Source: Gammaproteobacteria bacterium
Lineage (GTDB): Bacteria; Pseudomonadota; Gammaproteobacteria; Steroidobacterales; Steroidobacteraceae
NCBI GenBank assembly: GCA_028293745.1
Contig: JAQGOF010000100.1
Span: forward strand, 1 to 44,606
Length of the DNA stretch: 44,606 nt
Direction: 5' to 3'
Made by a program: the position numbers and the translations under genes. The notes under the pieces were generated by a model, which was not told the origin of the DNA, searched no databases, and saw only the letters and a list, made by a program, of their open reading frames with translations. Each line of letters starts with the position of its first letter. Within the stretch, counting starts at the first letter, position 1. Positions 1 to 8,608 of this stretch are shown here, one piece after another.

Positions 1-1418
1 TCATCGTGGTGCCAATCAACGCACGGCTGCACCCGAGGGAGATGGGCTATATCGTCAATAACTCGGAGGCGAAGATTTTCATTCACGGGCCGGAATATCA
101 GGACGGCCTCACGGAGCACCGAGACGCGTTTGCAATCCTACAGGAGCGCATCTGTACATCCAGCGTAGCTGGCGCAACAGACTACCGTGAGTTGCTTGCA
201 CCCGCAGCACGTCTAGAGGAGCCGGTTGCGGTCGATGCCGCGGAACCATGCTGGCTGTTCTACACCTCGGGAACCACGGGCCGACCCAAGGGGGCGATCT
301 GGACGCATCGGATGATTCGCGTCGTCGTCATGAACTATCTCGCGGATATCTACAACATTCAGCCCGGCGAGGTCGTCATTCATGCGGCCCCCTTGTCGCA
401 TGGAAGTGGGATTGTGGCGCTGCCGGCGATTGCTCGGGGCGCTACAAATATCATACTGGATACCAAGAGTTTCGAACCGAAGGCGCTCTTTGCGCTCATC
501 GAGCGCACGCGCGCTTCGCACATCGCGTTTTTGGCGCCCACCCAGGTCGTCAAGATGCTCGAGGAGTTCAAACCCGGCGAATTTGATTTGAGCAGTCTGC
601 GGGCCATCTGTTACGGCGGGGCACCCATTTATGTCGAGCACCTTCGTAGCGCGATGCAGGCCTTCGGTCCGGTTTTTGCGCAGATCTATGGACAGGGTGA
701 GGCGCCCATCACCATCACGGGACTCTCGGCGGCGGAACATGCGCGGTTACTCGCGGCCGGCGACCCGCGCATTGGATCGGCGGGGACAATTCGGACGGAT
801 GTCGAGGCCCGTTGTGTCGATGAGCACGATCACGAGGTCCCTCCTGGTGTTCCGGGCGAGATTGTCGTGCGGGGCGATATCGTGACGCCCGGCTACTGGA
901 ACGAGCCGGCGGCGACCGCGGAGGCTCTGCGTAATGGATGGCTGCACACCGGGGACATCGGCCAGTTCGACGAGCGCGGTTATCTTTTTCTGTTGGACCG
1001 CGCGAAGGACATGATCATCACCGGTGGCAACAACGTCTACCCGCGCGAAGTGGAGGAAATCATCGTCCAACACCCGGCCGTGGCCAACGTCGTCGTGGTG
1101 GGGATTCCTCATGAATATTGGGGGGAGGCGGTTCACGCCGTGGTCTTGCTGCATCCCGGTAGCGCGATTACCGCCGAGGAGATTATCCGTCACTGCGGCA
1201 ATAGTCTCGCCGGCTACAAGAAACCCAAGACGGTCGAGTTTGTTGCCGAGCTGCCCGTCAGTGGCTATGGCAAGGTCCTGCGTCGCGAAGTGCGCGAGCG
1301 CTATTGGAAGGGGTACGCCAGTCGCATCGGCGGTGGCGGATCGCAGGCAGTGCCGCGAGCCACCGCATCGAAAAGTGAGCCCGGCGAGATCGCCCGGCCT
1401 GAGGATGTTGCATCGTGA
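1..1418 (+). CDS. AMP-forming acyl-CoA synthetase, 5'-truncated by the window edge
   Basis: This ANL-superfamily ligase activates a carboxylic acid to its acyl-AMP and then to its CoA thioester. The reading frame is already open at base 3, so the true start lies upstream; GTG codons at 6 and 9 are internal. Visible motifs are the P-loop YTSGTTGRPKG (about 78 residues into the visible part), the YGQGE box in place of the usual YGxTE, the adenosine-binding HTGDIG, the hinge DRAKDMIITGG, and the C-terminal GYGKVLRR with the catalytic-type lysine. About 470 residues are visible against a family norm near 510-540, so roughly 40-70 are missing. The stop overlaps the thiolase GTG start by 4 bases, which indicates translational coupling. 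The substrate cannot be read from the sequence. The ligase assignment is secure. Confidence 0.93.
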   Translation, partial: IVVPINARLHPREMGYIVNNSEAKIFIHGPEYQDGLTEHRDAFAILQERICTSSVAGATDYRELLAPAARLEEPVAVDAAEPCWLFYTSGTTGRPKGAIWTHRMIRVVVMNYLADIYNIQPGEVVIHAAPLSHGSGIVALPAIARGATNIILDTKSFEPKALFALIERTRASHIAFLAPTQVVKMLEEFKPGEFDLSSLRAICYGGAPIYVEHLRSAMQAFGPVFAQIYGQGEAPITITGLSAAEHARLLAAGDPRIGSAGTIRTDVEARCVDEHDHEVPPGVPGEIVVRGDIVTPGYWNEPAATAEALRNGWLHTGDIGQFDERGYLFLLDRAKDMIITGGNNVYPREVEEIIVQHPAVANVVVVGIPHEYWGEAVHAVVLLHPGSAITAEEIIRHCGNSLAGYKKPKTVEFVAELPVSGYGKVLRREVRERYWKGYASRIGGGGSQAVPRATASKSEPGEIARPEDVAS

Positions 1419-2593
1419 CGCGCGTGTTGATCGTCGGAACCGGAATGACGCCGTTTGGAAATCAGCGCGGCGTCGGCACGCGCCGCCTGGCGGTTGCCGC
1501 CGTCGATGAGGCGCTCAAGGATGCCGGCGTGCCGGCCGAAGATGTCGGACGGATCTTCTACGGGAATGCAGCGGCGGGTGTCGTCTCGCATCAGGAGATG
1601 ATCCGGGGCCAGGTCGCATTGCGCAAACACGCACTTGCCTGTGTGCCAGTATTCAATGTCGAGAACGCCTGTGCGTCGGGCAGCTCCGCGGTGAACCTCG
1701 CATTCGACACTATCCGTGCCGGTGCGGCGGATGTCGTGATCGCGATGGGCGTTGAGCAGTTGAATCACGAGGACAAATCGCGCGCCTTCAACGCGCTGCG
1801 CGGCTCAACCGACATCGATGAGATCGGGGAGGGCATCCCCGGTCAAGTCGCCGCCAACTCCGTGCTGATGGACTACTACGCAGCCGTGGCGCAAGCGTAT
1901 CTGGATCAGTATGAGGCGACGCCAAAGGATTTCGCACTCGTCGCCGTCAAGAATCGCCGCCACGCCGCTGACAATCCCCTCGCGCACCTGCGCACACCGC
2001 AGACGGTCGAGGATGTGTTGGGCAGCCGCATGATCTCCCCGCCGTTGACGCTGCCCATGTGCTCGCCCTTGACTGACGGGGCGGCGGCCCTGGTGCTATG
2101 TTCCGAAGCGTATGCCCGAAAGTTGAATGTGCCAGCACTCGAGATCGTCGCCTCGCAGCTGGCGGCGGGGACCGGTCAGAACAGTAGTCCCGTGCACGAT
2201 GCCGCGAACGCGGTCTATCGAGCTTCGGGGTATGGGCCCACGGATTTCGACTTGATCGAACTGCATGATGCGGCAGCTCCAGCCGAGCTGCTGCAGTACG
2301 CCGAGATTGGACTCTGCGAGGAAGGGCGAGGCCATCATCTGGTGCGCAACGGTGATACCACGCTCGGCGGGCGCATCCCAGTCAACACCAGCGGGGGTCT
2401 GCTCAGCCGCGGGCATCCGCTGGGGGCTACCGGGTGTGCGCAGCTCGTGGAGCTGTGCACCCAGCTACGCGGCCGTGCAGATCGACGCCAGGTGAAGAAT
2501 GCGAGATTGGCGATGGCCGTAAACGGCGGTGGCTGGCTGGATGGCACCTACGCGGTGGCAGTCGCCACGATCGTGCGGCGCATCGCTTCGTGA
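1415..2593 (+). CDS. SCP-x-type thiolase / lipid-transfer thiolase family protein
   Basis: This 392-residue thiolase-fold protein probably cleaves or condenses beta-ketoacyl-CoA. The nucleophilic cysteine is visible in NACASGSSA (C86). The HDAAAPAE segment and the C-terminal SRGHPLGATG loop are those of SCP-x/acetyl-CoA acetyltransferase-like thiolases, and the HD motif replaces the NEAF motif of classical thiolases. Proteins of this class often act on branched or cyclic acyl-CoAs, for example in sterol side-chain and diterpenoid degradation, and some act as retro-aldolases with a DUF35 partner. No DUF35 gene is visible here, so thiolysis is the simpler reading. The GTG start at 1415 sits in a GTGA overlap with the upstream ligase. 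Confidence 0.9.
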   Translation: MTRVLIVGTGMTPFGNQRGVGTRRLAVAAVDEALKDAGVPAEDVGRIFYGNAAAGVVSHQEMIRGQVALRKHALACVPVFNVENACASGSSAVNLAFDTIRAGAADVVIAMGVEQLNHEDKSRAFNALRGSTDIDEIGEGIPGQVAANSVLMDYYAAVAQAYLDQYEATPKDFALVAVKNRRHAADNPLAHLRTPQTVEDVLGSRMISPPLTLPMCSPLTDGAAALVLCSEAYARKLNVPALEIVASQLAAGTGQNSSPVHDAANAVYRASGYGPTDFDLIELHDAAAPAELLQYAEIGLCEEGRGHHLVRNGDTTLGGRIPVNTSGGLLSRGHPLGATGCAQLVELCTQLRGRADRRQVKNARLAMAVNGGGWLDGTYAVAVATIVRRIAS

Positions 2594-2651
2594 GCGTGCG
2601 ACAATTCCCACGGTTTCGCGCGGGAACGCGCGCAGTTGTGGGGGCCGACTC

Positions 2652-3479
2652 ATGACCGAAAATGCAGCGTTCGAAACCCTCTATTTCGAGCCGGTCGCGG
2701 ACGGCGTTGTGCGGGTGACACTGAACCGTCCCGAGCATGGCAATGGTGTAGTGCCGGAACTGGCGCGCGATCTACTCGCCGCACTCACCCAACTCGAGCT
2801 CGATCGCACCGTGCGCGTGCTGATCCTGACCGGTGCGGGACGGCAGTTTTGTGCGGGAGCCGACCTGGGCGAGTTCCAGCGGTACCTCACCGAGCGACAT
2901 GCTCAAGAGCAAGAGCCGTACAACGCGCGCGTCCTATGGCCTGTCACCCAGCGGATCGGATCCTGCCGGATGCCCATCATCGCCGCCATCAATGGTGGGG
3001 CGACGGCAGGGGGCCTGGATCTCGCGCTTGCCTGTGATATCCGCATTGCCTCGACTGCGGCCAAGATGGGCGAGACCTACATTCGGCTGGGTTTGAATCC
3101 CGGCAATGGCGGCACGTATTTCCTACCGCGCCTGGTGGGATCAGGGATGGCTGCCGAACTGGCTTTGACAGGGGATATCGTCGATGCCGAGCGCGCCCTG
3201 CAAATCGGCCTCGTTAACCGAGTTGTAGCGCCCGAGGCGCTCGCCGGCGCAGCCGTCGAGCTCGCGGCCCGAATCGCCGCCTATCCGCGCCTTGCGCTGG
3301 AAGCGACCAAGCAACAATTACGTCACAGTTGGCATACCGACCTGGCGGGTGCGATGAGCGCCAGTTTCTGGGCTGTCGCTGCGCTCCATTATTCCGACGA
3401 TCTGCGCGAAGGCGTGGCGGCCGCGAAGGAAAAACGCGCGCCCAAATTCAATGTCCCGCGCGACACGGAGGAGAAGTGA
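2652..3479 (+). CDS. Enoyl-CoA hydratase/isomerase (crotonase) family protein
   Basis: This is a crotonase-fold protein of 275 residues, probably acting on an enoyl- or ring-acyl-CoA. The CoA oxyanion-hole segments are visible as FCAGADLGEF and NGGATAGGLDLALACD. The two glutamates of classical hydratases are not obvious: the GGxEL position carries Asp (GGLDL), and the PEILLG position reads TYIRLG. The exact reaction could therefore be hydration, isomerisation or hydrolysis. The open frame extends upstream to 2529 inside the thiolase, but the ATG at 2652 follows the G-rich run GTGGGGG at a fitting distance and gives a family-length protein. It follows the thiolase by 58 bases and ends in a GTGA overlap with the next gene. 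Confidence 0.87.
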   Translation: MTENAAFETLYFEPVADGVVRVTLNRPEHGNGVVPELARDLLAALTQLELDRTVRVLILTGAGRQFCAGADLGEFQRYLTERHAQEQEPYNARVLWPVTQRIGSCRMPIIAAINGGATAGGLDLALACDIRIASTAAKMGETYIRLGLNPGNGGTYFLPRLVGSGMAAELALTGDIVDAERALQIGLVNRVVAPEALAGAAVELAARIAAYPRLALEATKQQLRHSWHTDLAGAMSASFWAVAALHYSDDLREGVAAAKEKRAPKFNVPRDTEEK

Positions 3480-4558
3480 TTGAGGACATGATTGTGGTCG
3501 ATGCCGTCGTCCACCCGTACGACCTCGCGCCCCAAAACCAGGATCCCGCCGCTCAAGCGCAGCTTGAGACCGTGTATGCGGCGCATTGCATGTCGTTTGA
3601 TCCGCCAAACCAGCAGTACATGTTGAGTCACGAGGAGTTCTTCGCGGATTTCCCGTATGACGCCCTCGCGTACGCCGAGTTCGTGGAGAGCCCGGTCGAT
3701 CTTGCGGTGATTCACGCACTGCCCAATCTCGGCATGGTATTGAAGAACATGACCGACCCGGATCGGGCGGCCGCCGTTCGCGACCGCTACCCGAACCGCT
3801 TTCGGCTCTATGCCACAGTGGATACGCCCATCGTGTCGGCCGCGATCGCGCAATTGGAACGGCAGGTCAAGGAGTTGGGGGTTGACGGGCTGAAACTCTA
3901 CCCGGCCTTTTTTTACGGTGGCCAGGGGGTCGGCTGGCGTCTGGACGGTGAGGACTTCGCGACTCCTTTGCTGCATGCGGCGCAGAAGCTCGGCATCCGT
4001 CACGTCGCCGTCCACAAGGCCTTGTGGCTTCCGCCCGCGCCGCGCGAGGCGTTCAACATTGACGACCTCGCAACCCCGATGGAGCGATTTCCGGAGTTGA
4101 CGTTCGAGATCGTGCATGCGGGCGTGGCCTTTCTGGAAGAAACCTGCCAGTTACTCGAGCGCCATCGCAACCTGTACCTCAATCTCGAGACGACCTTTGC
4201 GTATATTCTCGCCAAGCCGCGAGTATTCGCCAAGGTGTTGGGAGCACTCCTCACCCGTTGCGGCTCGGACCGACTTCTCTTTGCGACCGGCAACAACCTG
4301 GCACATCCCGCTCCCATTCTGAAAGCTTTCGAGGCTTATAGGCTGCCGGAAGAGATCGTCGCCGAATTCGGCTTCCGTCAGGTCACGAAGACCGATCGGC
4401 GTCAAATTCTGGGACTCAATGCCCTGCGGCGACTGGGGCTGGATCAGGCAGCAGTGGTGGAGGCCACCGTCGCAGATGAGTTTTCGAGGGCTCGCAGCGA
4501 AGGACCTCGCGGCCCTTGGAGCGTGCTGCGTGAGGCGGGGGGACGGGGTGATTCATGA
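3476..4558 (+). CDS. Amidohydrolase-related protein (Amidohydro_2-like) with altered metal-ligand motifs
   Basis: This is a 360-residue TIM-barrel protein of the amidohydrolase-2/ACMSD-like family, which includes decarboxylases, hydratases and hydrolases of carboxylated ring fragments. Barrel signatures in order are the N-terminal VVDAVVHPYD, then DGLKLYPAFF, HVAVHKA, FEIVHAGVAFLEE, NLYLNLET and LLFATGNN. In metal-dependent members the first motif is HxH and the last is GTD/GSD. Here the first reads H-P-Y and the last has Gly where Asp is expected, so metal binding may be lost or remodelled. The GTG at 3476 overlaps the preceding stop and lies just after GGAGGAG; an ATG at 3488 is the alternative start. 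The upstream extension to 3329 overlaps the crotonase gene and was rejected. The reaction is unknown. Confidence 0.78.
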   Translation: MIEDMIVVDAVVHPYDLAPQNQDPAAQAQLETVYAAHCMSFDPPNQQYMLSHEEFFADFPYDALAYAEFVESPVDLAVIHALPNLGMVLKNMTDPDRAAAVRDRYPNRFRLYATVDTPIVSAAIAQLERQVKELGVDGLKLYPAFFYGGQGVGWRLDGEDFATPLLHAAQKLGIRHVAVHKALWLPPAPREAFNIDDLATPMERFPELTFEIVHAGVAFLEETCQLLERHRNLYLNLETTFAYILAKPRVFAKVLGALLTRCGSDRLLFATGNNLAHPAPILKAFEAYRLPEEIVAEFGFRQVTKTDRRQILGLNALRRLGLDQAAVVEATVADEFSRARSEGPRGPWSVLREAGGRGDS

Positions 4559-4878
4559 CGTCAAGCCTGACATCCTCGATCACACAGGCCGATCTCATTC
4601 GGCAACTTCGCAAAGTAACCGAGCCCTGCAGCATCGCGATGCGCAATCCTGTGGATATCTGGGAGATGGGTCTGATCGAAGGGCTGGAGCTGCACGAGGG
4701 ACACGTGCGCGTTACCTTGTGTCTGACCGATCCGGGTTGCATTCATCTGGCATCCATGCGTCGGTTCATCACCGACGTGTTGCGCGAGCTGCCCGGTGTG
4801 GAGTCGGTGGAGGTCTGCCAGACCACACAGACACTGTGGACGCCGGATCGCATCCGACACCGCCCGCTTCCGGTATGA
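4555..4878 (+). CDS. DUF59 / MIP18-family protein (PaaD- and SufT-like)
   Basis: This small protein of 107 residues has the MIP18 (DUF59) fold. The core is a helix that begins LIRQLRKVTEPCSI, followed by strands and the conserved loop DPGCIH with C62. Family members such as PaaD and SufT help mature Fe-S or other metallo-oxygenases, while some stand-alone members have unknown roles. Its ATG overlaps the amidohydrolase stop by 4 bases, and its own stop overlaps the CoA-transferase ATG by 4 bases, so it is firmly part of this catabolic operon. No PaaABCE-type oxygenase is visible nearby. A metal-insertion role for a neighbouring enzyme is possible but only inferred. Confidence 0.8.
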   Translation: MTSSLTSSITQADLIRQLRKVTEPCSIAMRNPVDIWEMGLIEGLELHEGHVRVTLCLTDPGCIHLASMRRFITDVLRELPGVESVEVCQTTQTLWTPDRIRHRPLPV

Positions 4879-6068
4879 CCTTGCAGGCGACGTACACGGG
4901 CCTGCGAGTGCTCGACTTGAGCACCAACATTGCCGGCCCCTTCGCGGCGATGATTCTGGGCGATCTCGGTGCGGACGTCATCAAGGTCGAGCGGCCGCCT
5001 CTGGGAGATGACACGCGATCGCTGCCGCCACAGTGGCACGGGCAGGCGACTGTGTTTCTTGCGGTCAACCGTAACAAGCGCAGTGTCGTGCTCGACATCA
5101 AGACGCCGGAGGGGCGGGAGGCTTTGCTCAAACTCGTCGCCGGCGCGGATGTCGTGATTGAGAGTTTTCCCCCCGGCGTGGGCGCGGAGCTGGGCCTGAC
5201 GGACGCGCGGTTTCGGGAGTGTAACTGGTGTGTCATCGTGTGCTCGATCTCCGCCTTTGGATCAGGTCCTCTCGGCTCCAAAGTGCCCGGATACGACGCG
5301 CTGGTGCAGGCGGTCTCGGGCATGATGAGCTTCACTGGCGACCCCGCAGGCCCAACGGTGCGAATCGCCCCATCACTGCTCGATCTCACGACGGGAATGT
5401 GGGGCGCGATCGCGATCATGGGTGCGCTCGCGCGTCGCACCGCCGCTTCAAAAGGTGAGCACATTCAACTCGCGCTGTTGGATTCTGCGTTCACGCTCAT
5501 GTGTCACCAGGTGTTGGGGTTCCTGGCCACCGGAGATCTACCGCTCAAGCTCGGTTCGGGGGCGCCGAGCGCCGCGCCCTATCGGGTTTACAAAGCCGCC
5601 GATGGCGAGTTCATGCTCGCGACTGCGACCGACGCCCAATTCGCAAGGGTTTGCCGCGCCTTGGATCTGACTTCACTCGCGCAGGATGAGCGATTTCGCA
5701 CAGTGTCCGGCCGGCTCGCCGCGCGTGCTGATCTCGATGCCCTCCTGTCCGAGCGCTTCGGCCAGGACACCGTGGAAGTCTGGTTGCAGCGCCTTCATGC
5801 GGTGGGTATCTCGGCCGGTCGGGTGAATGATTTGCGCCAGTCGCTCGAGTCGGAGCTGACCGTGGAGCGACATCTGCTCATCGAGCCCGACCAGACCGTT
5901 TGGCCCGCCGGCATGCCATTGCTGCGCTTGCCCGTGGATGCAGAAGGCGCTGGCGCTTCCCGGCCACCGCCGAGGTTGGGGGAGCATTCCGTCGAGGTGC
6001 TGAGCGCAGTCGGCTACGATGCCGAAACGATTGCGCGCCTGACGAGCCTGACTACGAGTCGCCGCTGA
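4875..6068 (+). CDS. CaiB/BaiF-family (class III) CoA-transferase
   Basis: This 397-residue protein transfers CoA between a CoA thioester and a free acid. The N-terminal Rossmann-like part contains LDLSTNIAGPFAAMILGDLGA, followed by DVIKVERP. The catalytic aspartate that forms the mixed anhydride is D170 in LLDLTTG, matching Asp169 of formyl-CoA transferase. Length and motifs are normal for the family. The ATG at 4875 lies in an ATGA overlap with the DUF59 gene; the longer upstream frame to 4419 only shadows other genes. Its 3' end overlaps the convergent gene on the other strand by 17 bases. It could recycle CoA among pathway acids; donor and acceptor are unknown. Confidence 0.92.
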   Translation: MTLQATYTGLRVLDLSTNIAGPFAAMILGDLGADVIKVERPPLGDDTRSLPPQWHGQATVFLAVNRNKRSVVLDIKTPEGREALLKLVAGADVVIESFPPGVGAELGLTDARFRECNWCVIVCSISAFGSGPLGSKVPGYDALVQAVSGMMSFTGDPAGPTVRIAPSLLDLTTGMWGAIAIMGALARRTAASKGEHIQLALLDSAFTLMCHQVLGFLATGDLPLKLGSGAPSAAPYRVYKAADGEFMLATATDAQFARVCRALDLTSLAQDERFRTVSGRLAARADLDALLSERFGQDTVEVWLQRLHAVGISAGRVNDLRQSLESELTVERHLLIEPDQTVWPAGMPLLRLPVDAEGAGASRPPPRLGEHSVEVLSAVGYDAETIARLTSLTTSRR

Positions 6069-6402
6069 CCGCGCCGTCCTTCCGTGCAAAGTAAATGGGC
6101 GTGAAACTGATGGCCAACGGGTCCGGCGCCAACGCATCTGACATCTGGAACGTGGGCCGCGCGGCCACAAGTGCCGCGACTGGCGCAGTGGGGCTATCCA
6201 TCTCGTAAATAGCAAGATAACGGTAGCGGGGTGGCCCGGCATCCGGACGGATCTGCTCCATCCCGCGGTAACGGGTGATACTGCGCATGCCGGGTAAGCT
6301 CAGAATGTCCCGGGCGTGCACCTCGTCATACCAGCGGTTGAATTCCGCGTCGCGCGCGGCCGAGACCGGGTTGGTCATTGCGATCAGAATCGGGTTGTTC
6401 AT
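6052..6402 (-). CDS. Small dimeric alpha/beta-barrel protein (EthD/ABM-like)
   Basis: This is a 116-residue protein with the sequence pattern of dimeric alpha/beta-barrel (ferredoxin-like) proteins. ILIAMTNPVSAARDAEFNRW begins the fold, followed by the YDEVHARDILSLPG segment typical of EthD/DUF4286-like members. Such proteins are often found in catabolic operons as small isomerases, cyclases, monooxygenases or proteins of unknown role. No catalytic residue can be assigned here. Its ATG overlaps the stop of the upstream acyl-CoA synthetase by 4 bases, making it the last gene of the receptor-thioesterase-synthetase operon. It converges on the CoA-transferase with a 17-base overlap. Confidence 0.7.
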   Translation of the reverse strand: MNNPILIAMTNPVSAARDAEFNRWYDEVHARDILSLPGMRSITRYRGMEQIRPDAGPPRYRYLAIYEMDSPTAPVAALVAARPTFQMSDALAPDPLAISFTPIYFARKDGAVSGDS

Positions 6403-8126
6403 CGTGTGGGTCCTTCTGTGTCAGGATTCGATAAAGCCAGTCTTTTGCGCGCGACCGCGGCCAGTGGCACTTTCCGGGGCCTGCCGGTTGCGGTGCGCGG
6501 AATCTCCTCCGCGCGCATCGAAAGCACGTATTTCGGCACCTTGAATCGGGCAAGTCGCCCCTGGCAGAAAGCGATCAGATCAGTGGGCGTGGGCGTCGAG
6601 CCGGTTTGAAGGACGACGCAAGCACAACCCACTTCGCCCATGAGGGCATCGGGTACCCCAACCACCACCGCGCAGGCGACGGCCGGATGGATCTCGAGAA
6701 CTTCCTCGATCTCGCGCGGCAGCACCATCTCTCCCCCGCAACGGAAGGATTCCTTGAGCCTCCCCTGCAGCGTGAGGTATCCGTCAGGATCAATGCGGCC
6801 CAGATCGCCGGTGTGCAGCCACCCATCGGCCGTAAAGGCGGCCTGGGTCTCACCGGGTTTGTTGTAATAGCCGCGGGTGACAATCGCTCCGCGTACCAAC
6901 AGTTCGCCCGTCTGACCGAGCGGCAGATCGGCGCCGGTTTCCGGATCGATGGTCTTATAACGCGCCAGCACACCATCTGCCTCGTCCGCGCCGGCCACGC
7001 CCGCGCACTTCAGACAGCCGTTGGTTGTGAGCAGTCGCTCCGGGGGCCCCTCTGGAAGCGTGCAGGTCGTAGAGGCGGTGGTTTCGGTCATGCCGTAGGC
7101 GGTCACGATCTCCCGCGGATGCAAAACCTCTCGAATCTCCTGCCAGATGGTGGACCTGTTGAATCCACCCGTGTTGAAGACCTGGGTCAGGTGCGTGGCA
7201 TCGAAACCGCGTTGGCGTGCGGCCCGCAGCAGCTGGATAGTGAGGGTCGGCACGCCGCTGATCTCGTTGGCGTGGTGGCGTTCGGCGGCCGCCAGCATGG
7301 CCTCGGCATCGAACCTCGCCTGCGGAATAATAGCACCGCCGACGAAGAGAGTAGCTATGAGGCATTCGACATAGCCATGTGCGTGATACATCGGTGCTGC
7401 AAACAAATTCCGCCGACCGTCCTGAAATGCGCGGGTTAACGCCGAGGCATATGCGGTTCTCAGCACCATATCGTGCGTCAACATCACCCCTTTCGGTCCG
7501 CCGGTCGTACCCGATGTGTACAAGATGTCGGAAACGGCGTGCGGATCCGGGTGCGACTGCGCATTCTGTCCGGAGCGCGCCGCTTCGGCTGCGCCGGCGA
7601 TGCGCAGGTCATCCAAGCTTGATACGCCGGGGCGATTTGGCTCCATCACAAACACCCTTCGCAGCCTGCCGAGGTTGAACAAGCCGCGCTGCCAGTCCGG
7701 CGCGAGCTGGTCCAGATCGGTCAGATAGTCCCGATCCCGGAAGCGGGCCATCGTGATCAGTGCCACGCTGTCGGACTGCGCCAGCACATAGCCGATTTCG
7801 CCGGCGAGGAGACGAAACTTGATCGGCACGGCCACGGCGCCCACGCGCGCGATGGCGAATTTCATGGCCACATAGTCGGGAGAATTCGCCATCAAGAGCG
7901 CGACATGCTCGCCCGCGCGGATTCCGGCCCACAGAAGTCCGGCCGCGAGTGCGACCGACCAGTCGCGGATGTCGCGATAGGAAAACGTGCGCTCATCCGT
8001 GATGACCAGCGGACGCTCGGCGTTTGCTGCTGCCACGACATCCAACAACTGCGCTAAGGTCCGCGGCTCCCAGTGCGGATAGCGTCTTTCCAGGCCGGCC
8101 CGTCGTTCAATCGGTGTTTTCAACAT
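6399..8126 (-). CDS. AMP-forming acyl-CoA synthetase (paralogue 1)
   Basis: This 575-residue ANL ligase probably makes a CoA thioester of a pathway acid. Motifs seen are the P-loop YTSGTTGGPKG near residue 203, AYGMTETT, the adenosine-binding HTGDLGRID, and the hinge GRLKESFRCGGE. The C-terminal A10 box reads TATGRPRK, so Arg stands where the catalytic Lys of TGK normally is. It is strikingly similar to the synthetase at 11255-13012, including the long YGMTETTASTTCTLPE block, which implies a duplication. The ATG at 8126 was chosen over the frame-open 8207 because it gives the usual N terminus; even so it overlaps the thioesterase gene by 20 bases. It is co-transcribed with the TonB receptor and thioesterase. 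Confidence 0.92.
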   Translation of the reverse strand: MLKTPIERRAGLERRYPHWEPRTLAQLLDVVAAANAERPLVITDERTFSYRDIRDWSVALAAGLLWAGIRAGEHVALLMANSPDYVAMKFAIARVGAVAVPIKFRLLAGEIGYVLAQSDSVALITMARFRDRDYLTDLDQLAPDWQRGLFNLGRLRRVFVMEPNRPGVSSLDDLRIAGAAEAARSGQNAQSHPDPHAVSDILYTSGTTGGPKGVMLTHDMVLRTAYASALTRAFQDGRRNLFAAPMYHAHGYVECLIATLFVGGAIIPQARFDAEAMLAAAERHHANEISGVPTLTIQLLRAARQRGFDATHLTQVFNTGGFNRSTIWQEIREVLHPREIVTAYGMTETTASTTCTLPEGPPERLLTTNGCLKCAGVAGADEADGVLARYKTIDPETGADLPLGQTGELLVRGAIVTRGYYNKPGETQAAFTADGWLHTGDLGRIDPDGYLTLQGRLKESFRCGGEMVLPREIEEVLEIHPAVACAVVVGVPDALMGEVGCACVVLQTGSTPTPTDLIAFCQGRLARFKVPKYVLSMRAEEIPRTATGRPRKVPLAAVARKRLALSNPDTEGPTR

Positions 8127-8604
8127 GCGATGGCGTGGGCCGCTGGAGGCTTTGAAGAAAGGCACGCGCTCGGGCGCCGATGGGCGTCGAGCGTCCGGTG
8201 CGCGCACGGATCAGGACCATCACCGAATCGCACACCGCGGCACAGCGGTCTTCCTGAAAGATCGCCTGGCGCAGATTGATCGAGCTGCGTCCCAGCTTTT
8301 CGACCCGGCTGCCGATGACCACCTCGCCCGGCCAACGCAGTTGGCCCAGCAGCTCAATATTAGATCGTGCCAGCACGAACTCGGTGCCGGCCGGGTTCAG
8401 CTTGATGCCAGAGCAAAACAGGATTTCTACCCGCCCCGCCTCGAAAAACACCGCGAACGCCACGTTGTTCACGTGTCCCTGGCGGTCGGTATCGCTGTAT
8501 CGGACCTTTTCCCGAATCACGGCTGGATAGCACTTGACCGGCTCGAGATCCACTCGCACCTGCTTCTTAGTTGTCTGCCTTCCTCGCCCCATCGCAAGCG
8601 GCAT
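8107..8604 (-). CDS. Acyl-CoA thioesterase, 4HBT (hot-dog) family
   Basis: This hot-dog-fold protein of about 165 residues probably hydrolyses an acyl- or aryl-CoA. The key block is RYSDTDRQGHVNNVAFAVFFE at about residues 35-55, matching the SDxDxxGHVNN signature of 4-hydroxybenzoyl-CoA-thioesterase-type enzymes, where the first region supplies the catalytic Asp. The open frame runs up to 8682 inside the receptor gene. Starts at 8604 or 8592 lie just past the receptor stop and are preferred, although neither has a strong ribosome-binding site, so coupling to receptor translation is likely. A thioesterase beside acyl-CoA synthetases could release CoA from dead-end intermediates. Confidence 0.85.
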   Translation of the reverse strand: MPLAMGRGRQTTKKQVRVDLEPVKCYPAVIREKVRYSDTDRQGHVNNVAFAVFFEAGRVEILFCSGIKLNPAGTEFVLARSNIELLGQLRWPGEVVIGSRVEKLGRSSINLRQAIFQEDRCAAVCDSVMVLIRARTGRSTPIGARARAFLQSLQRPTPSHVENTD

Positions 8605-8608
8605 CCGA

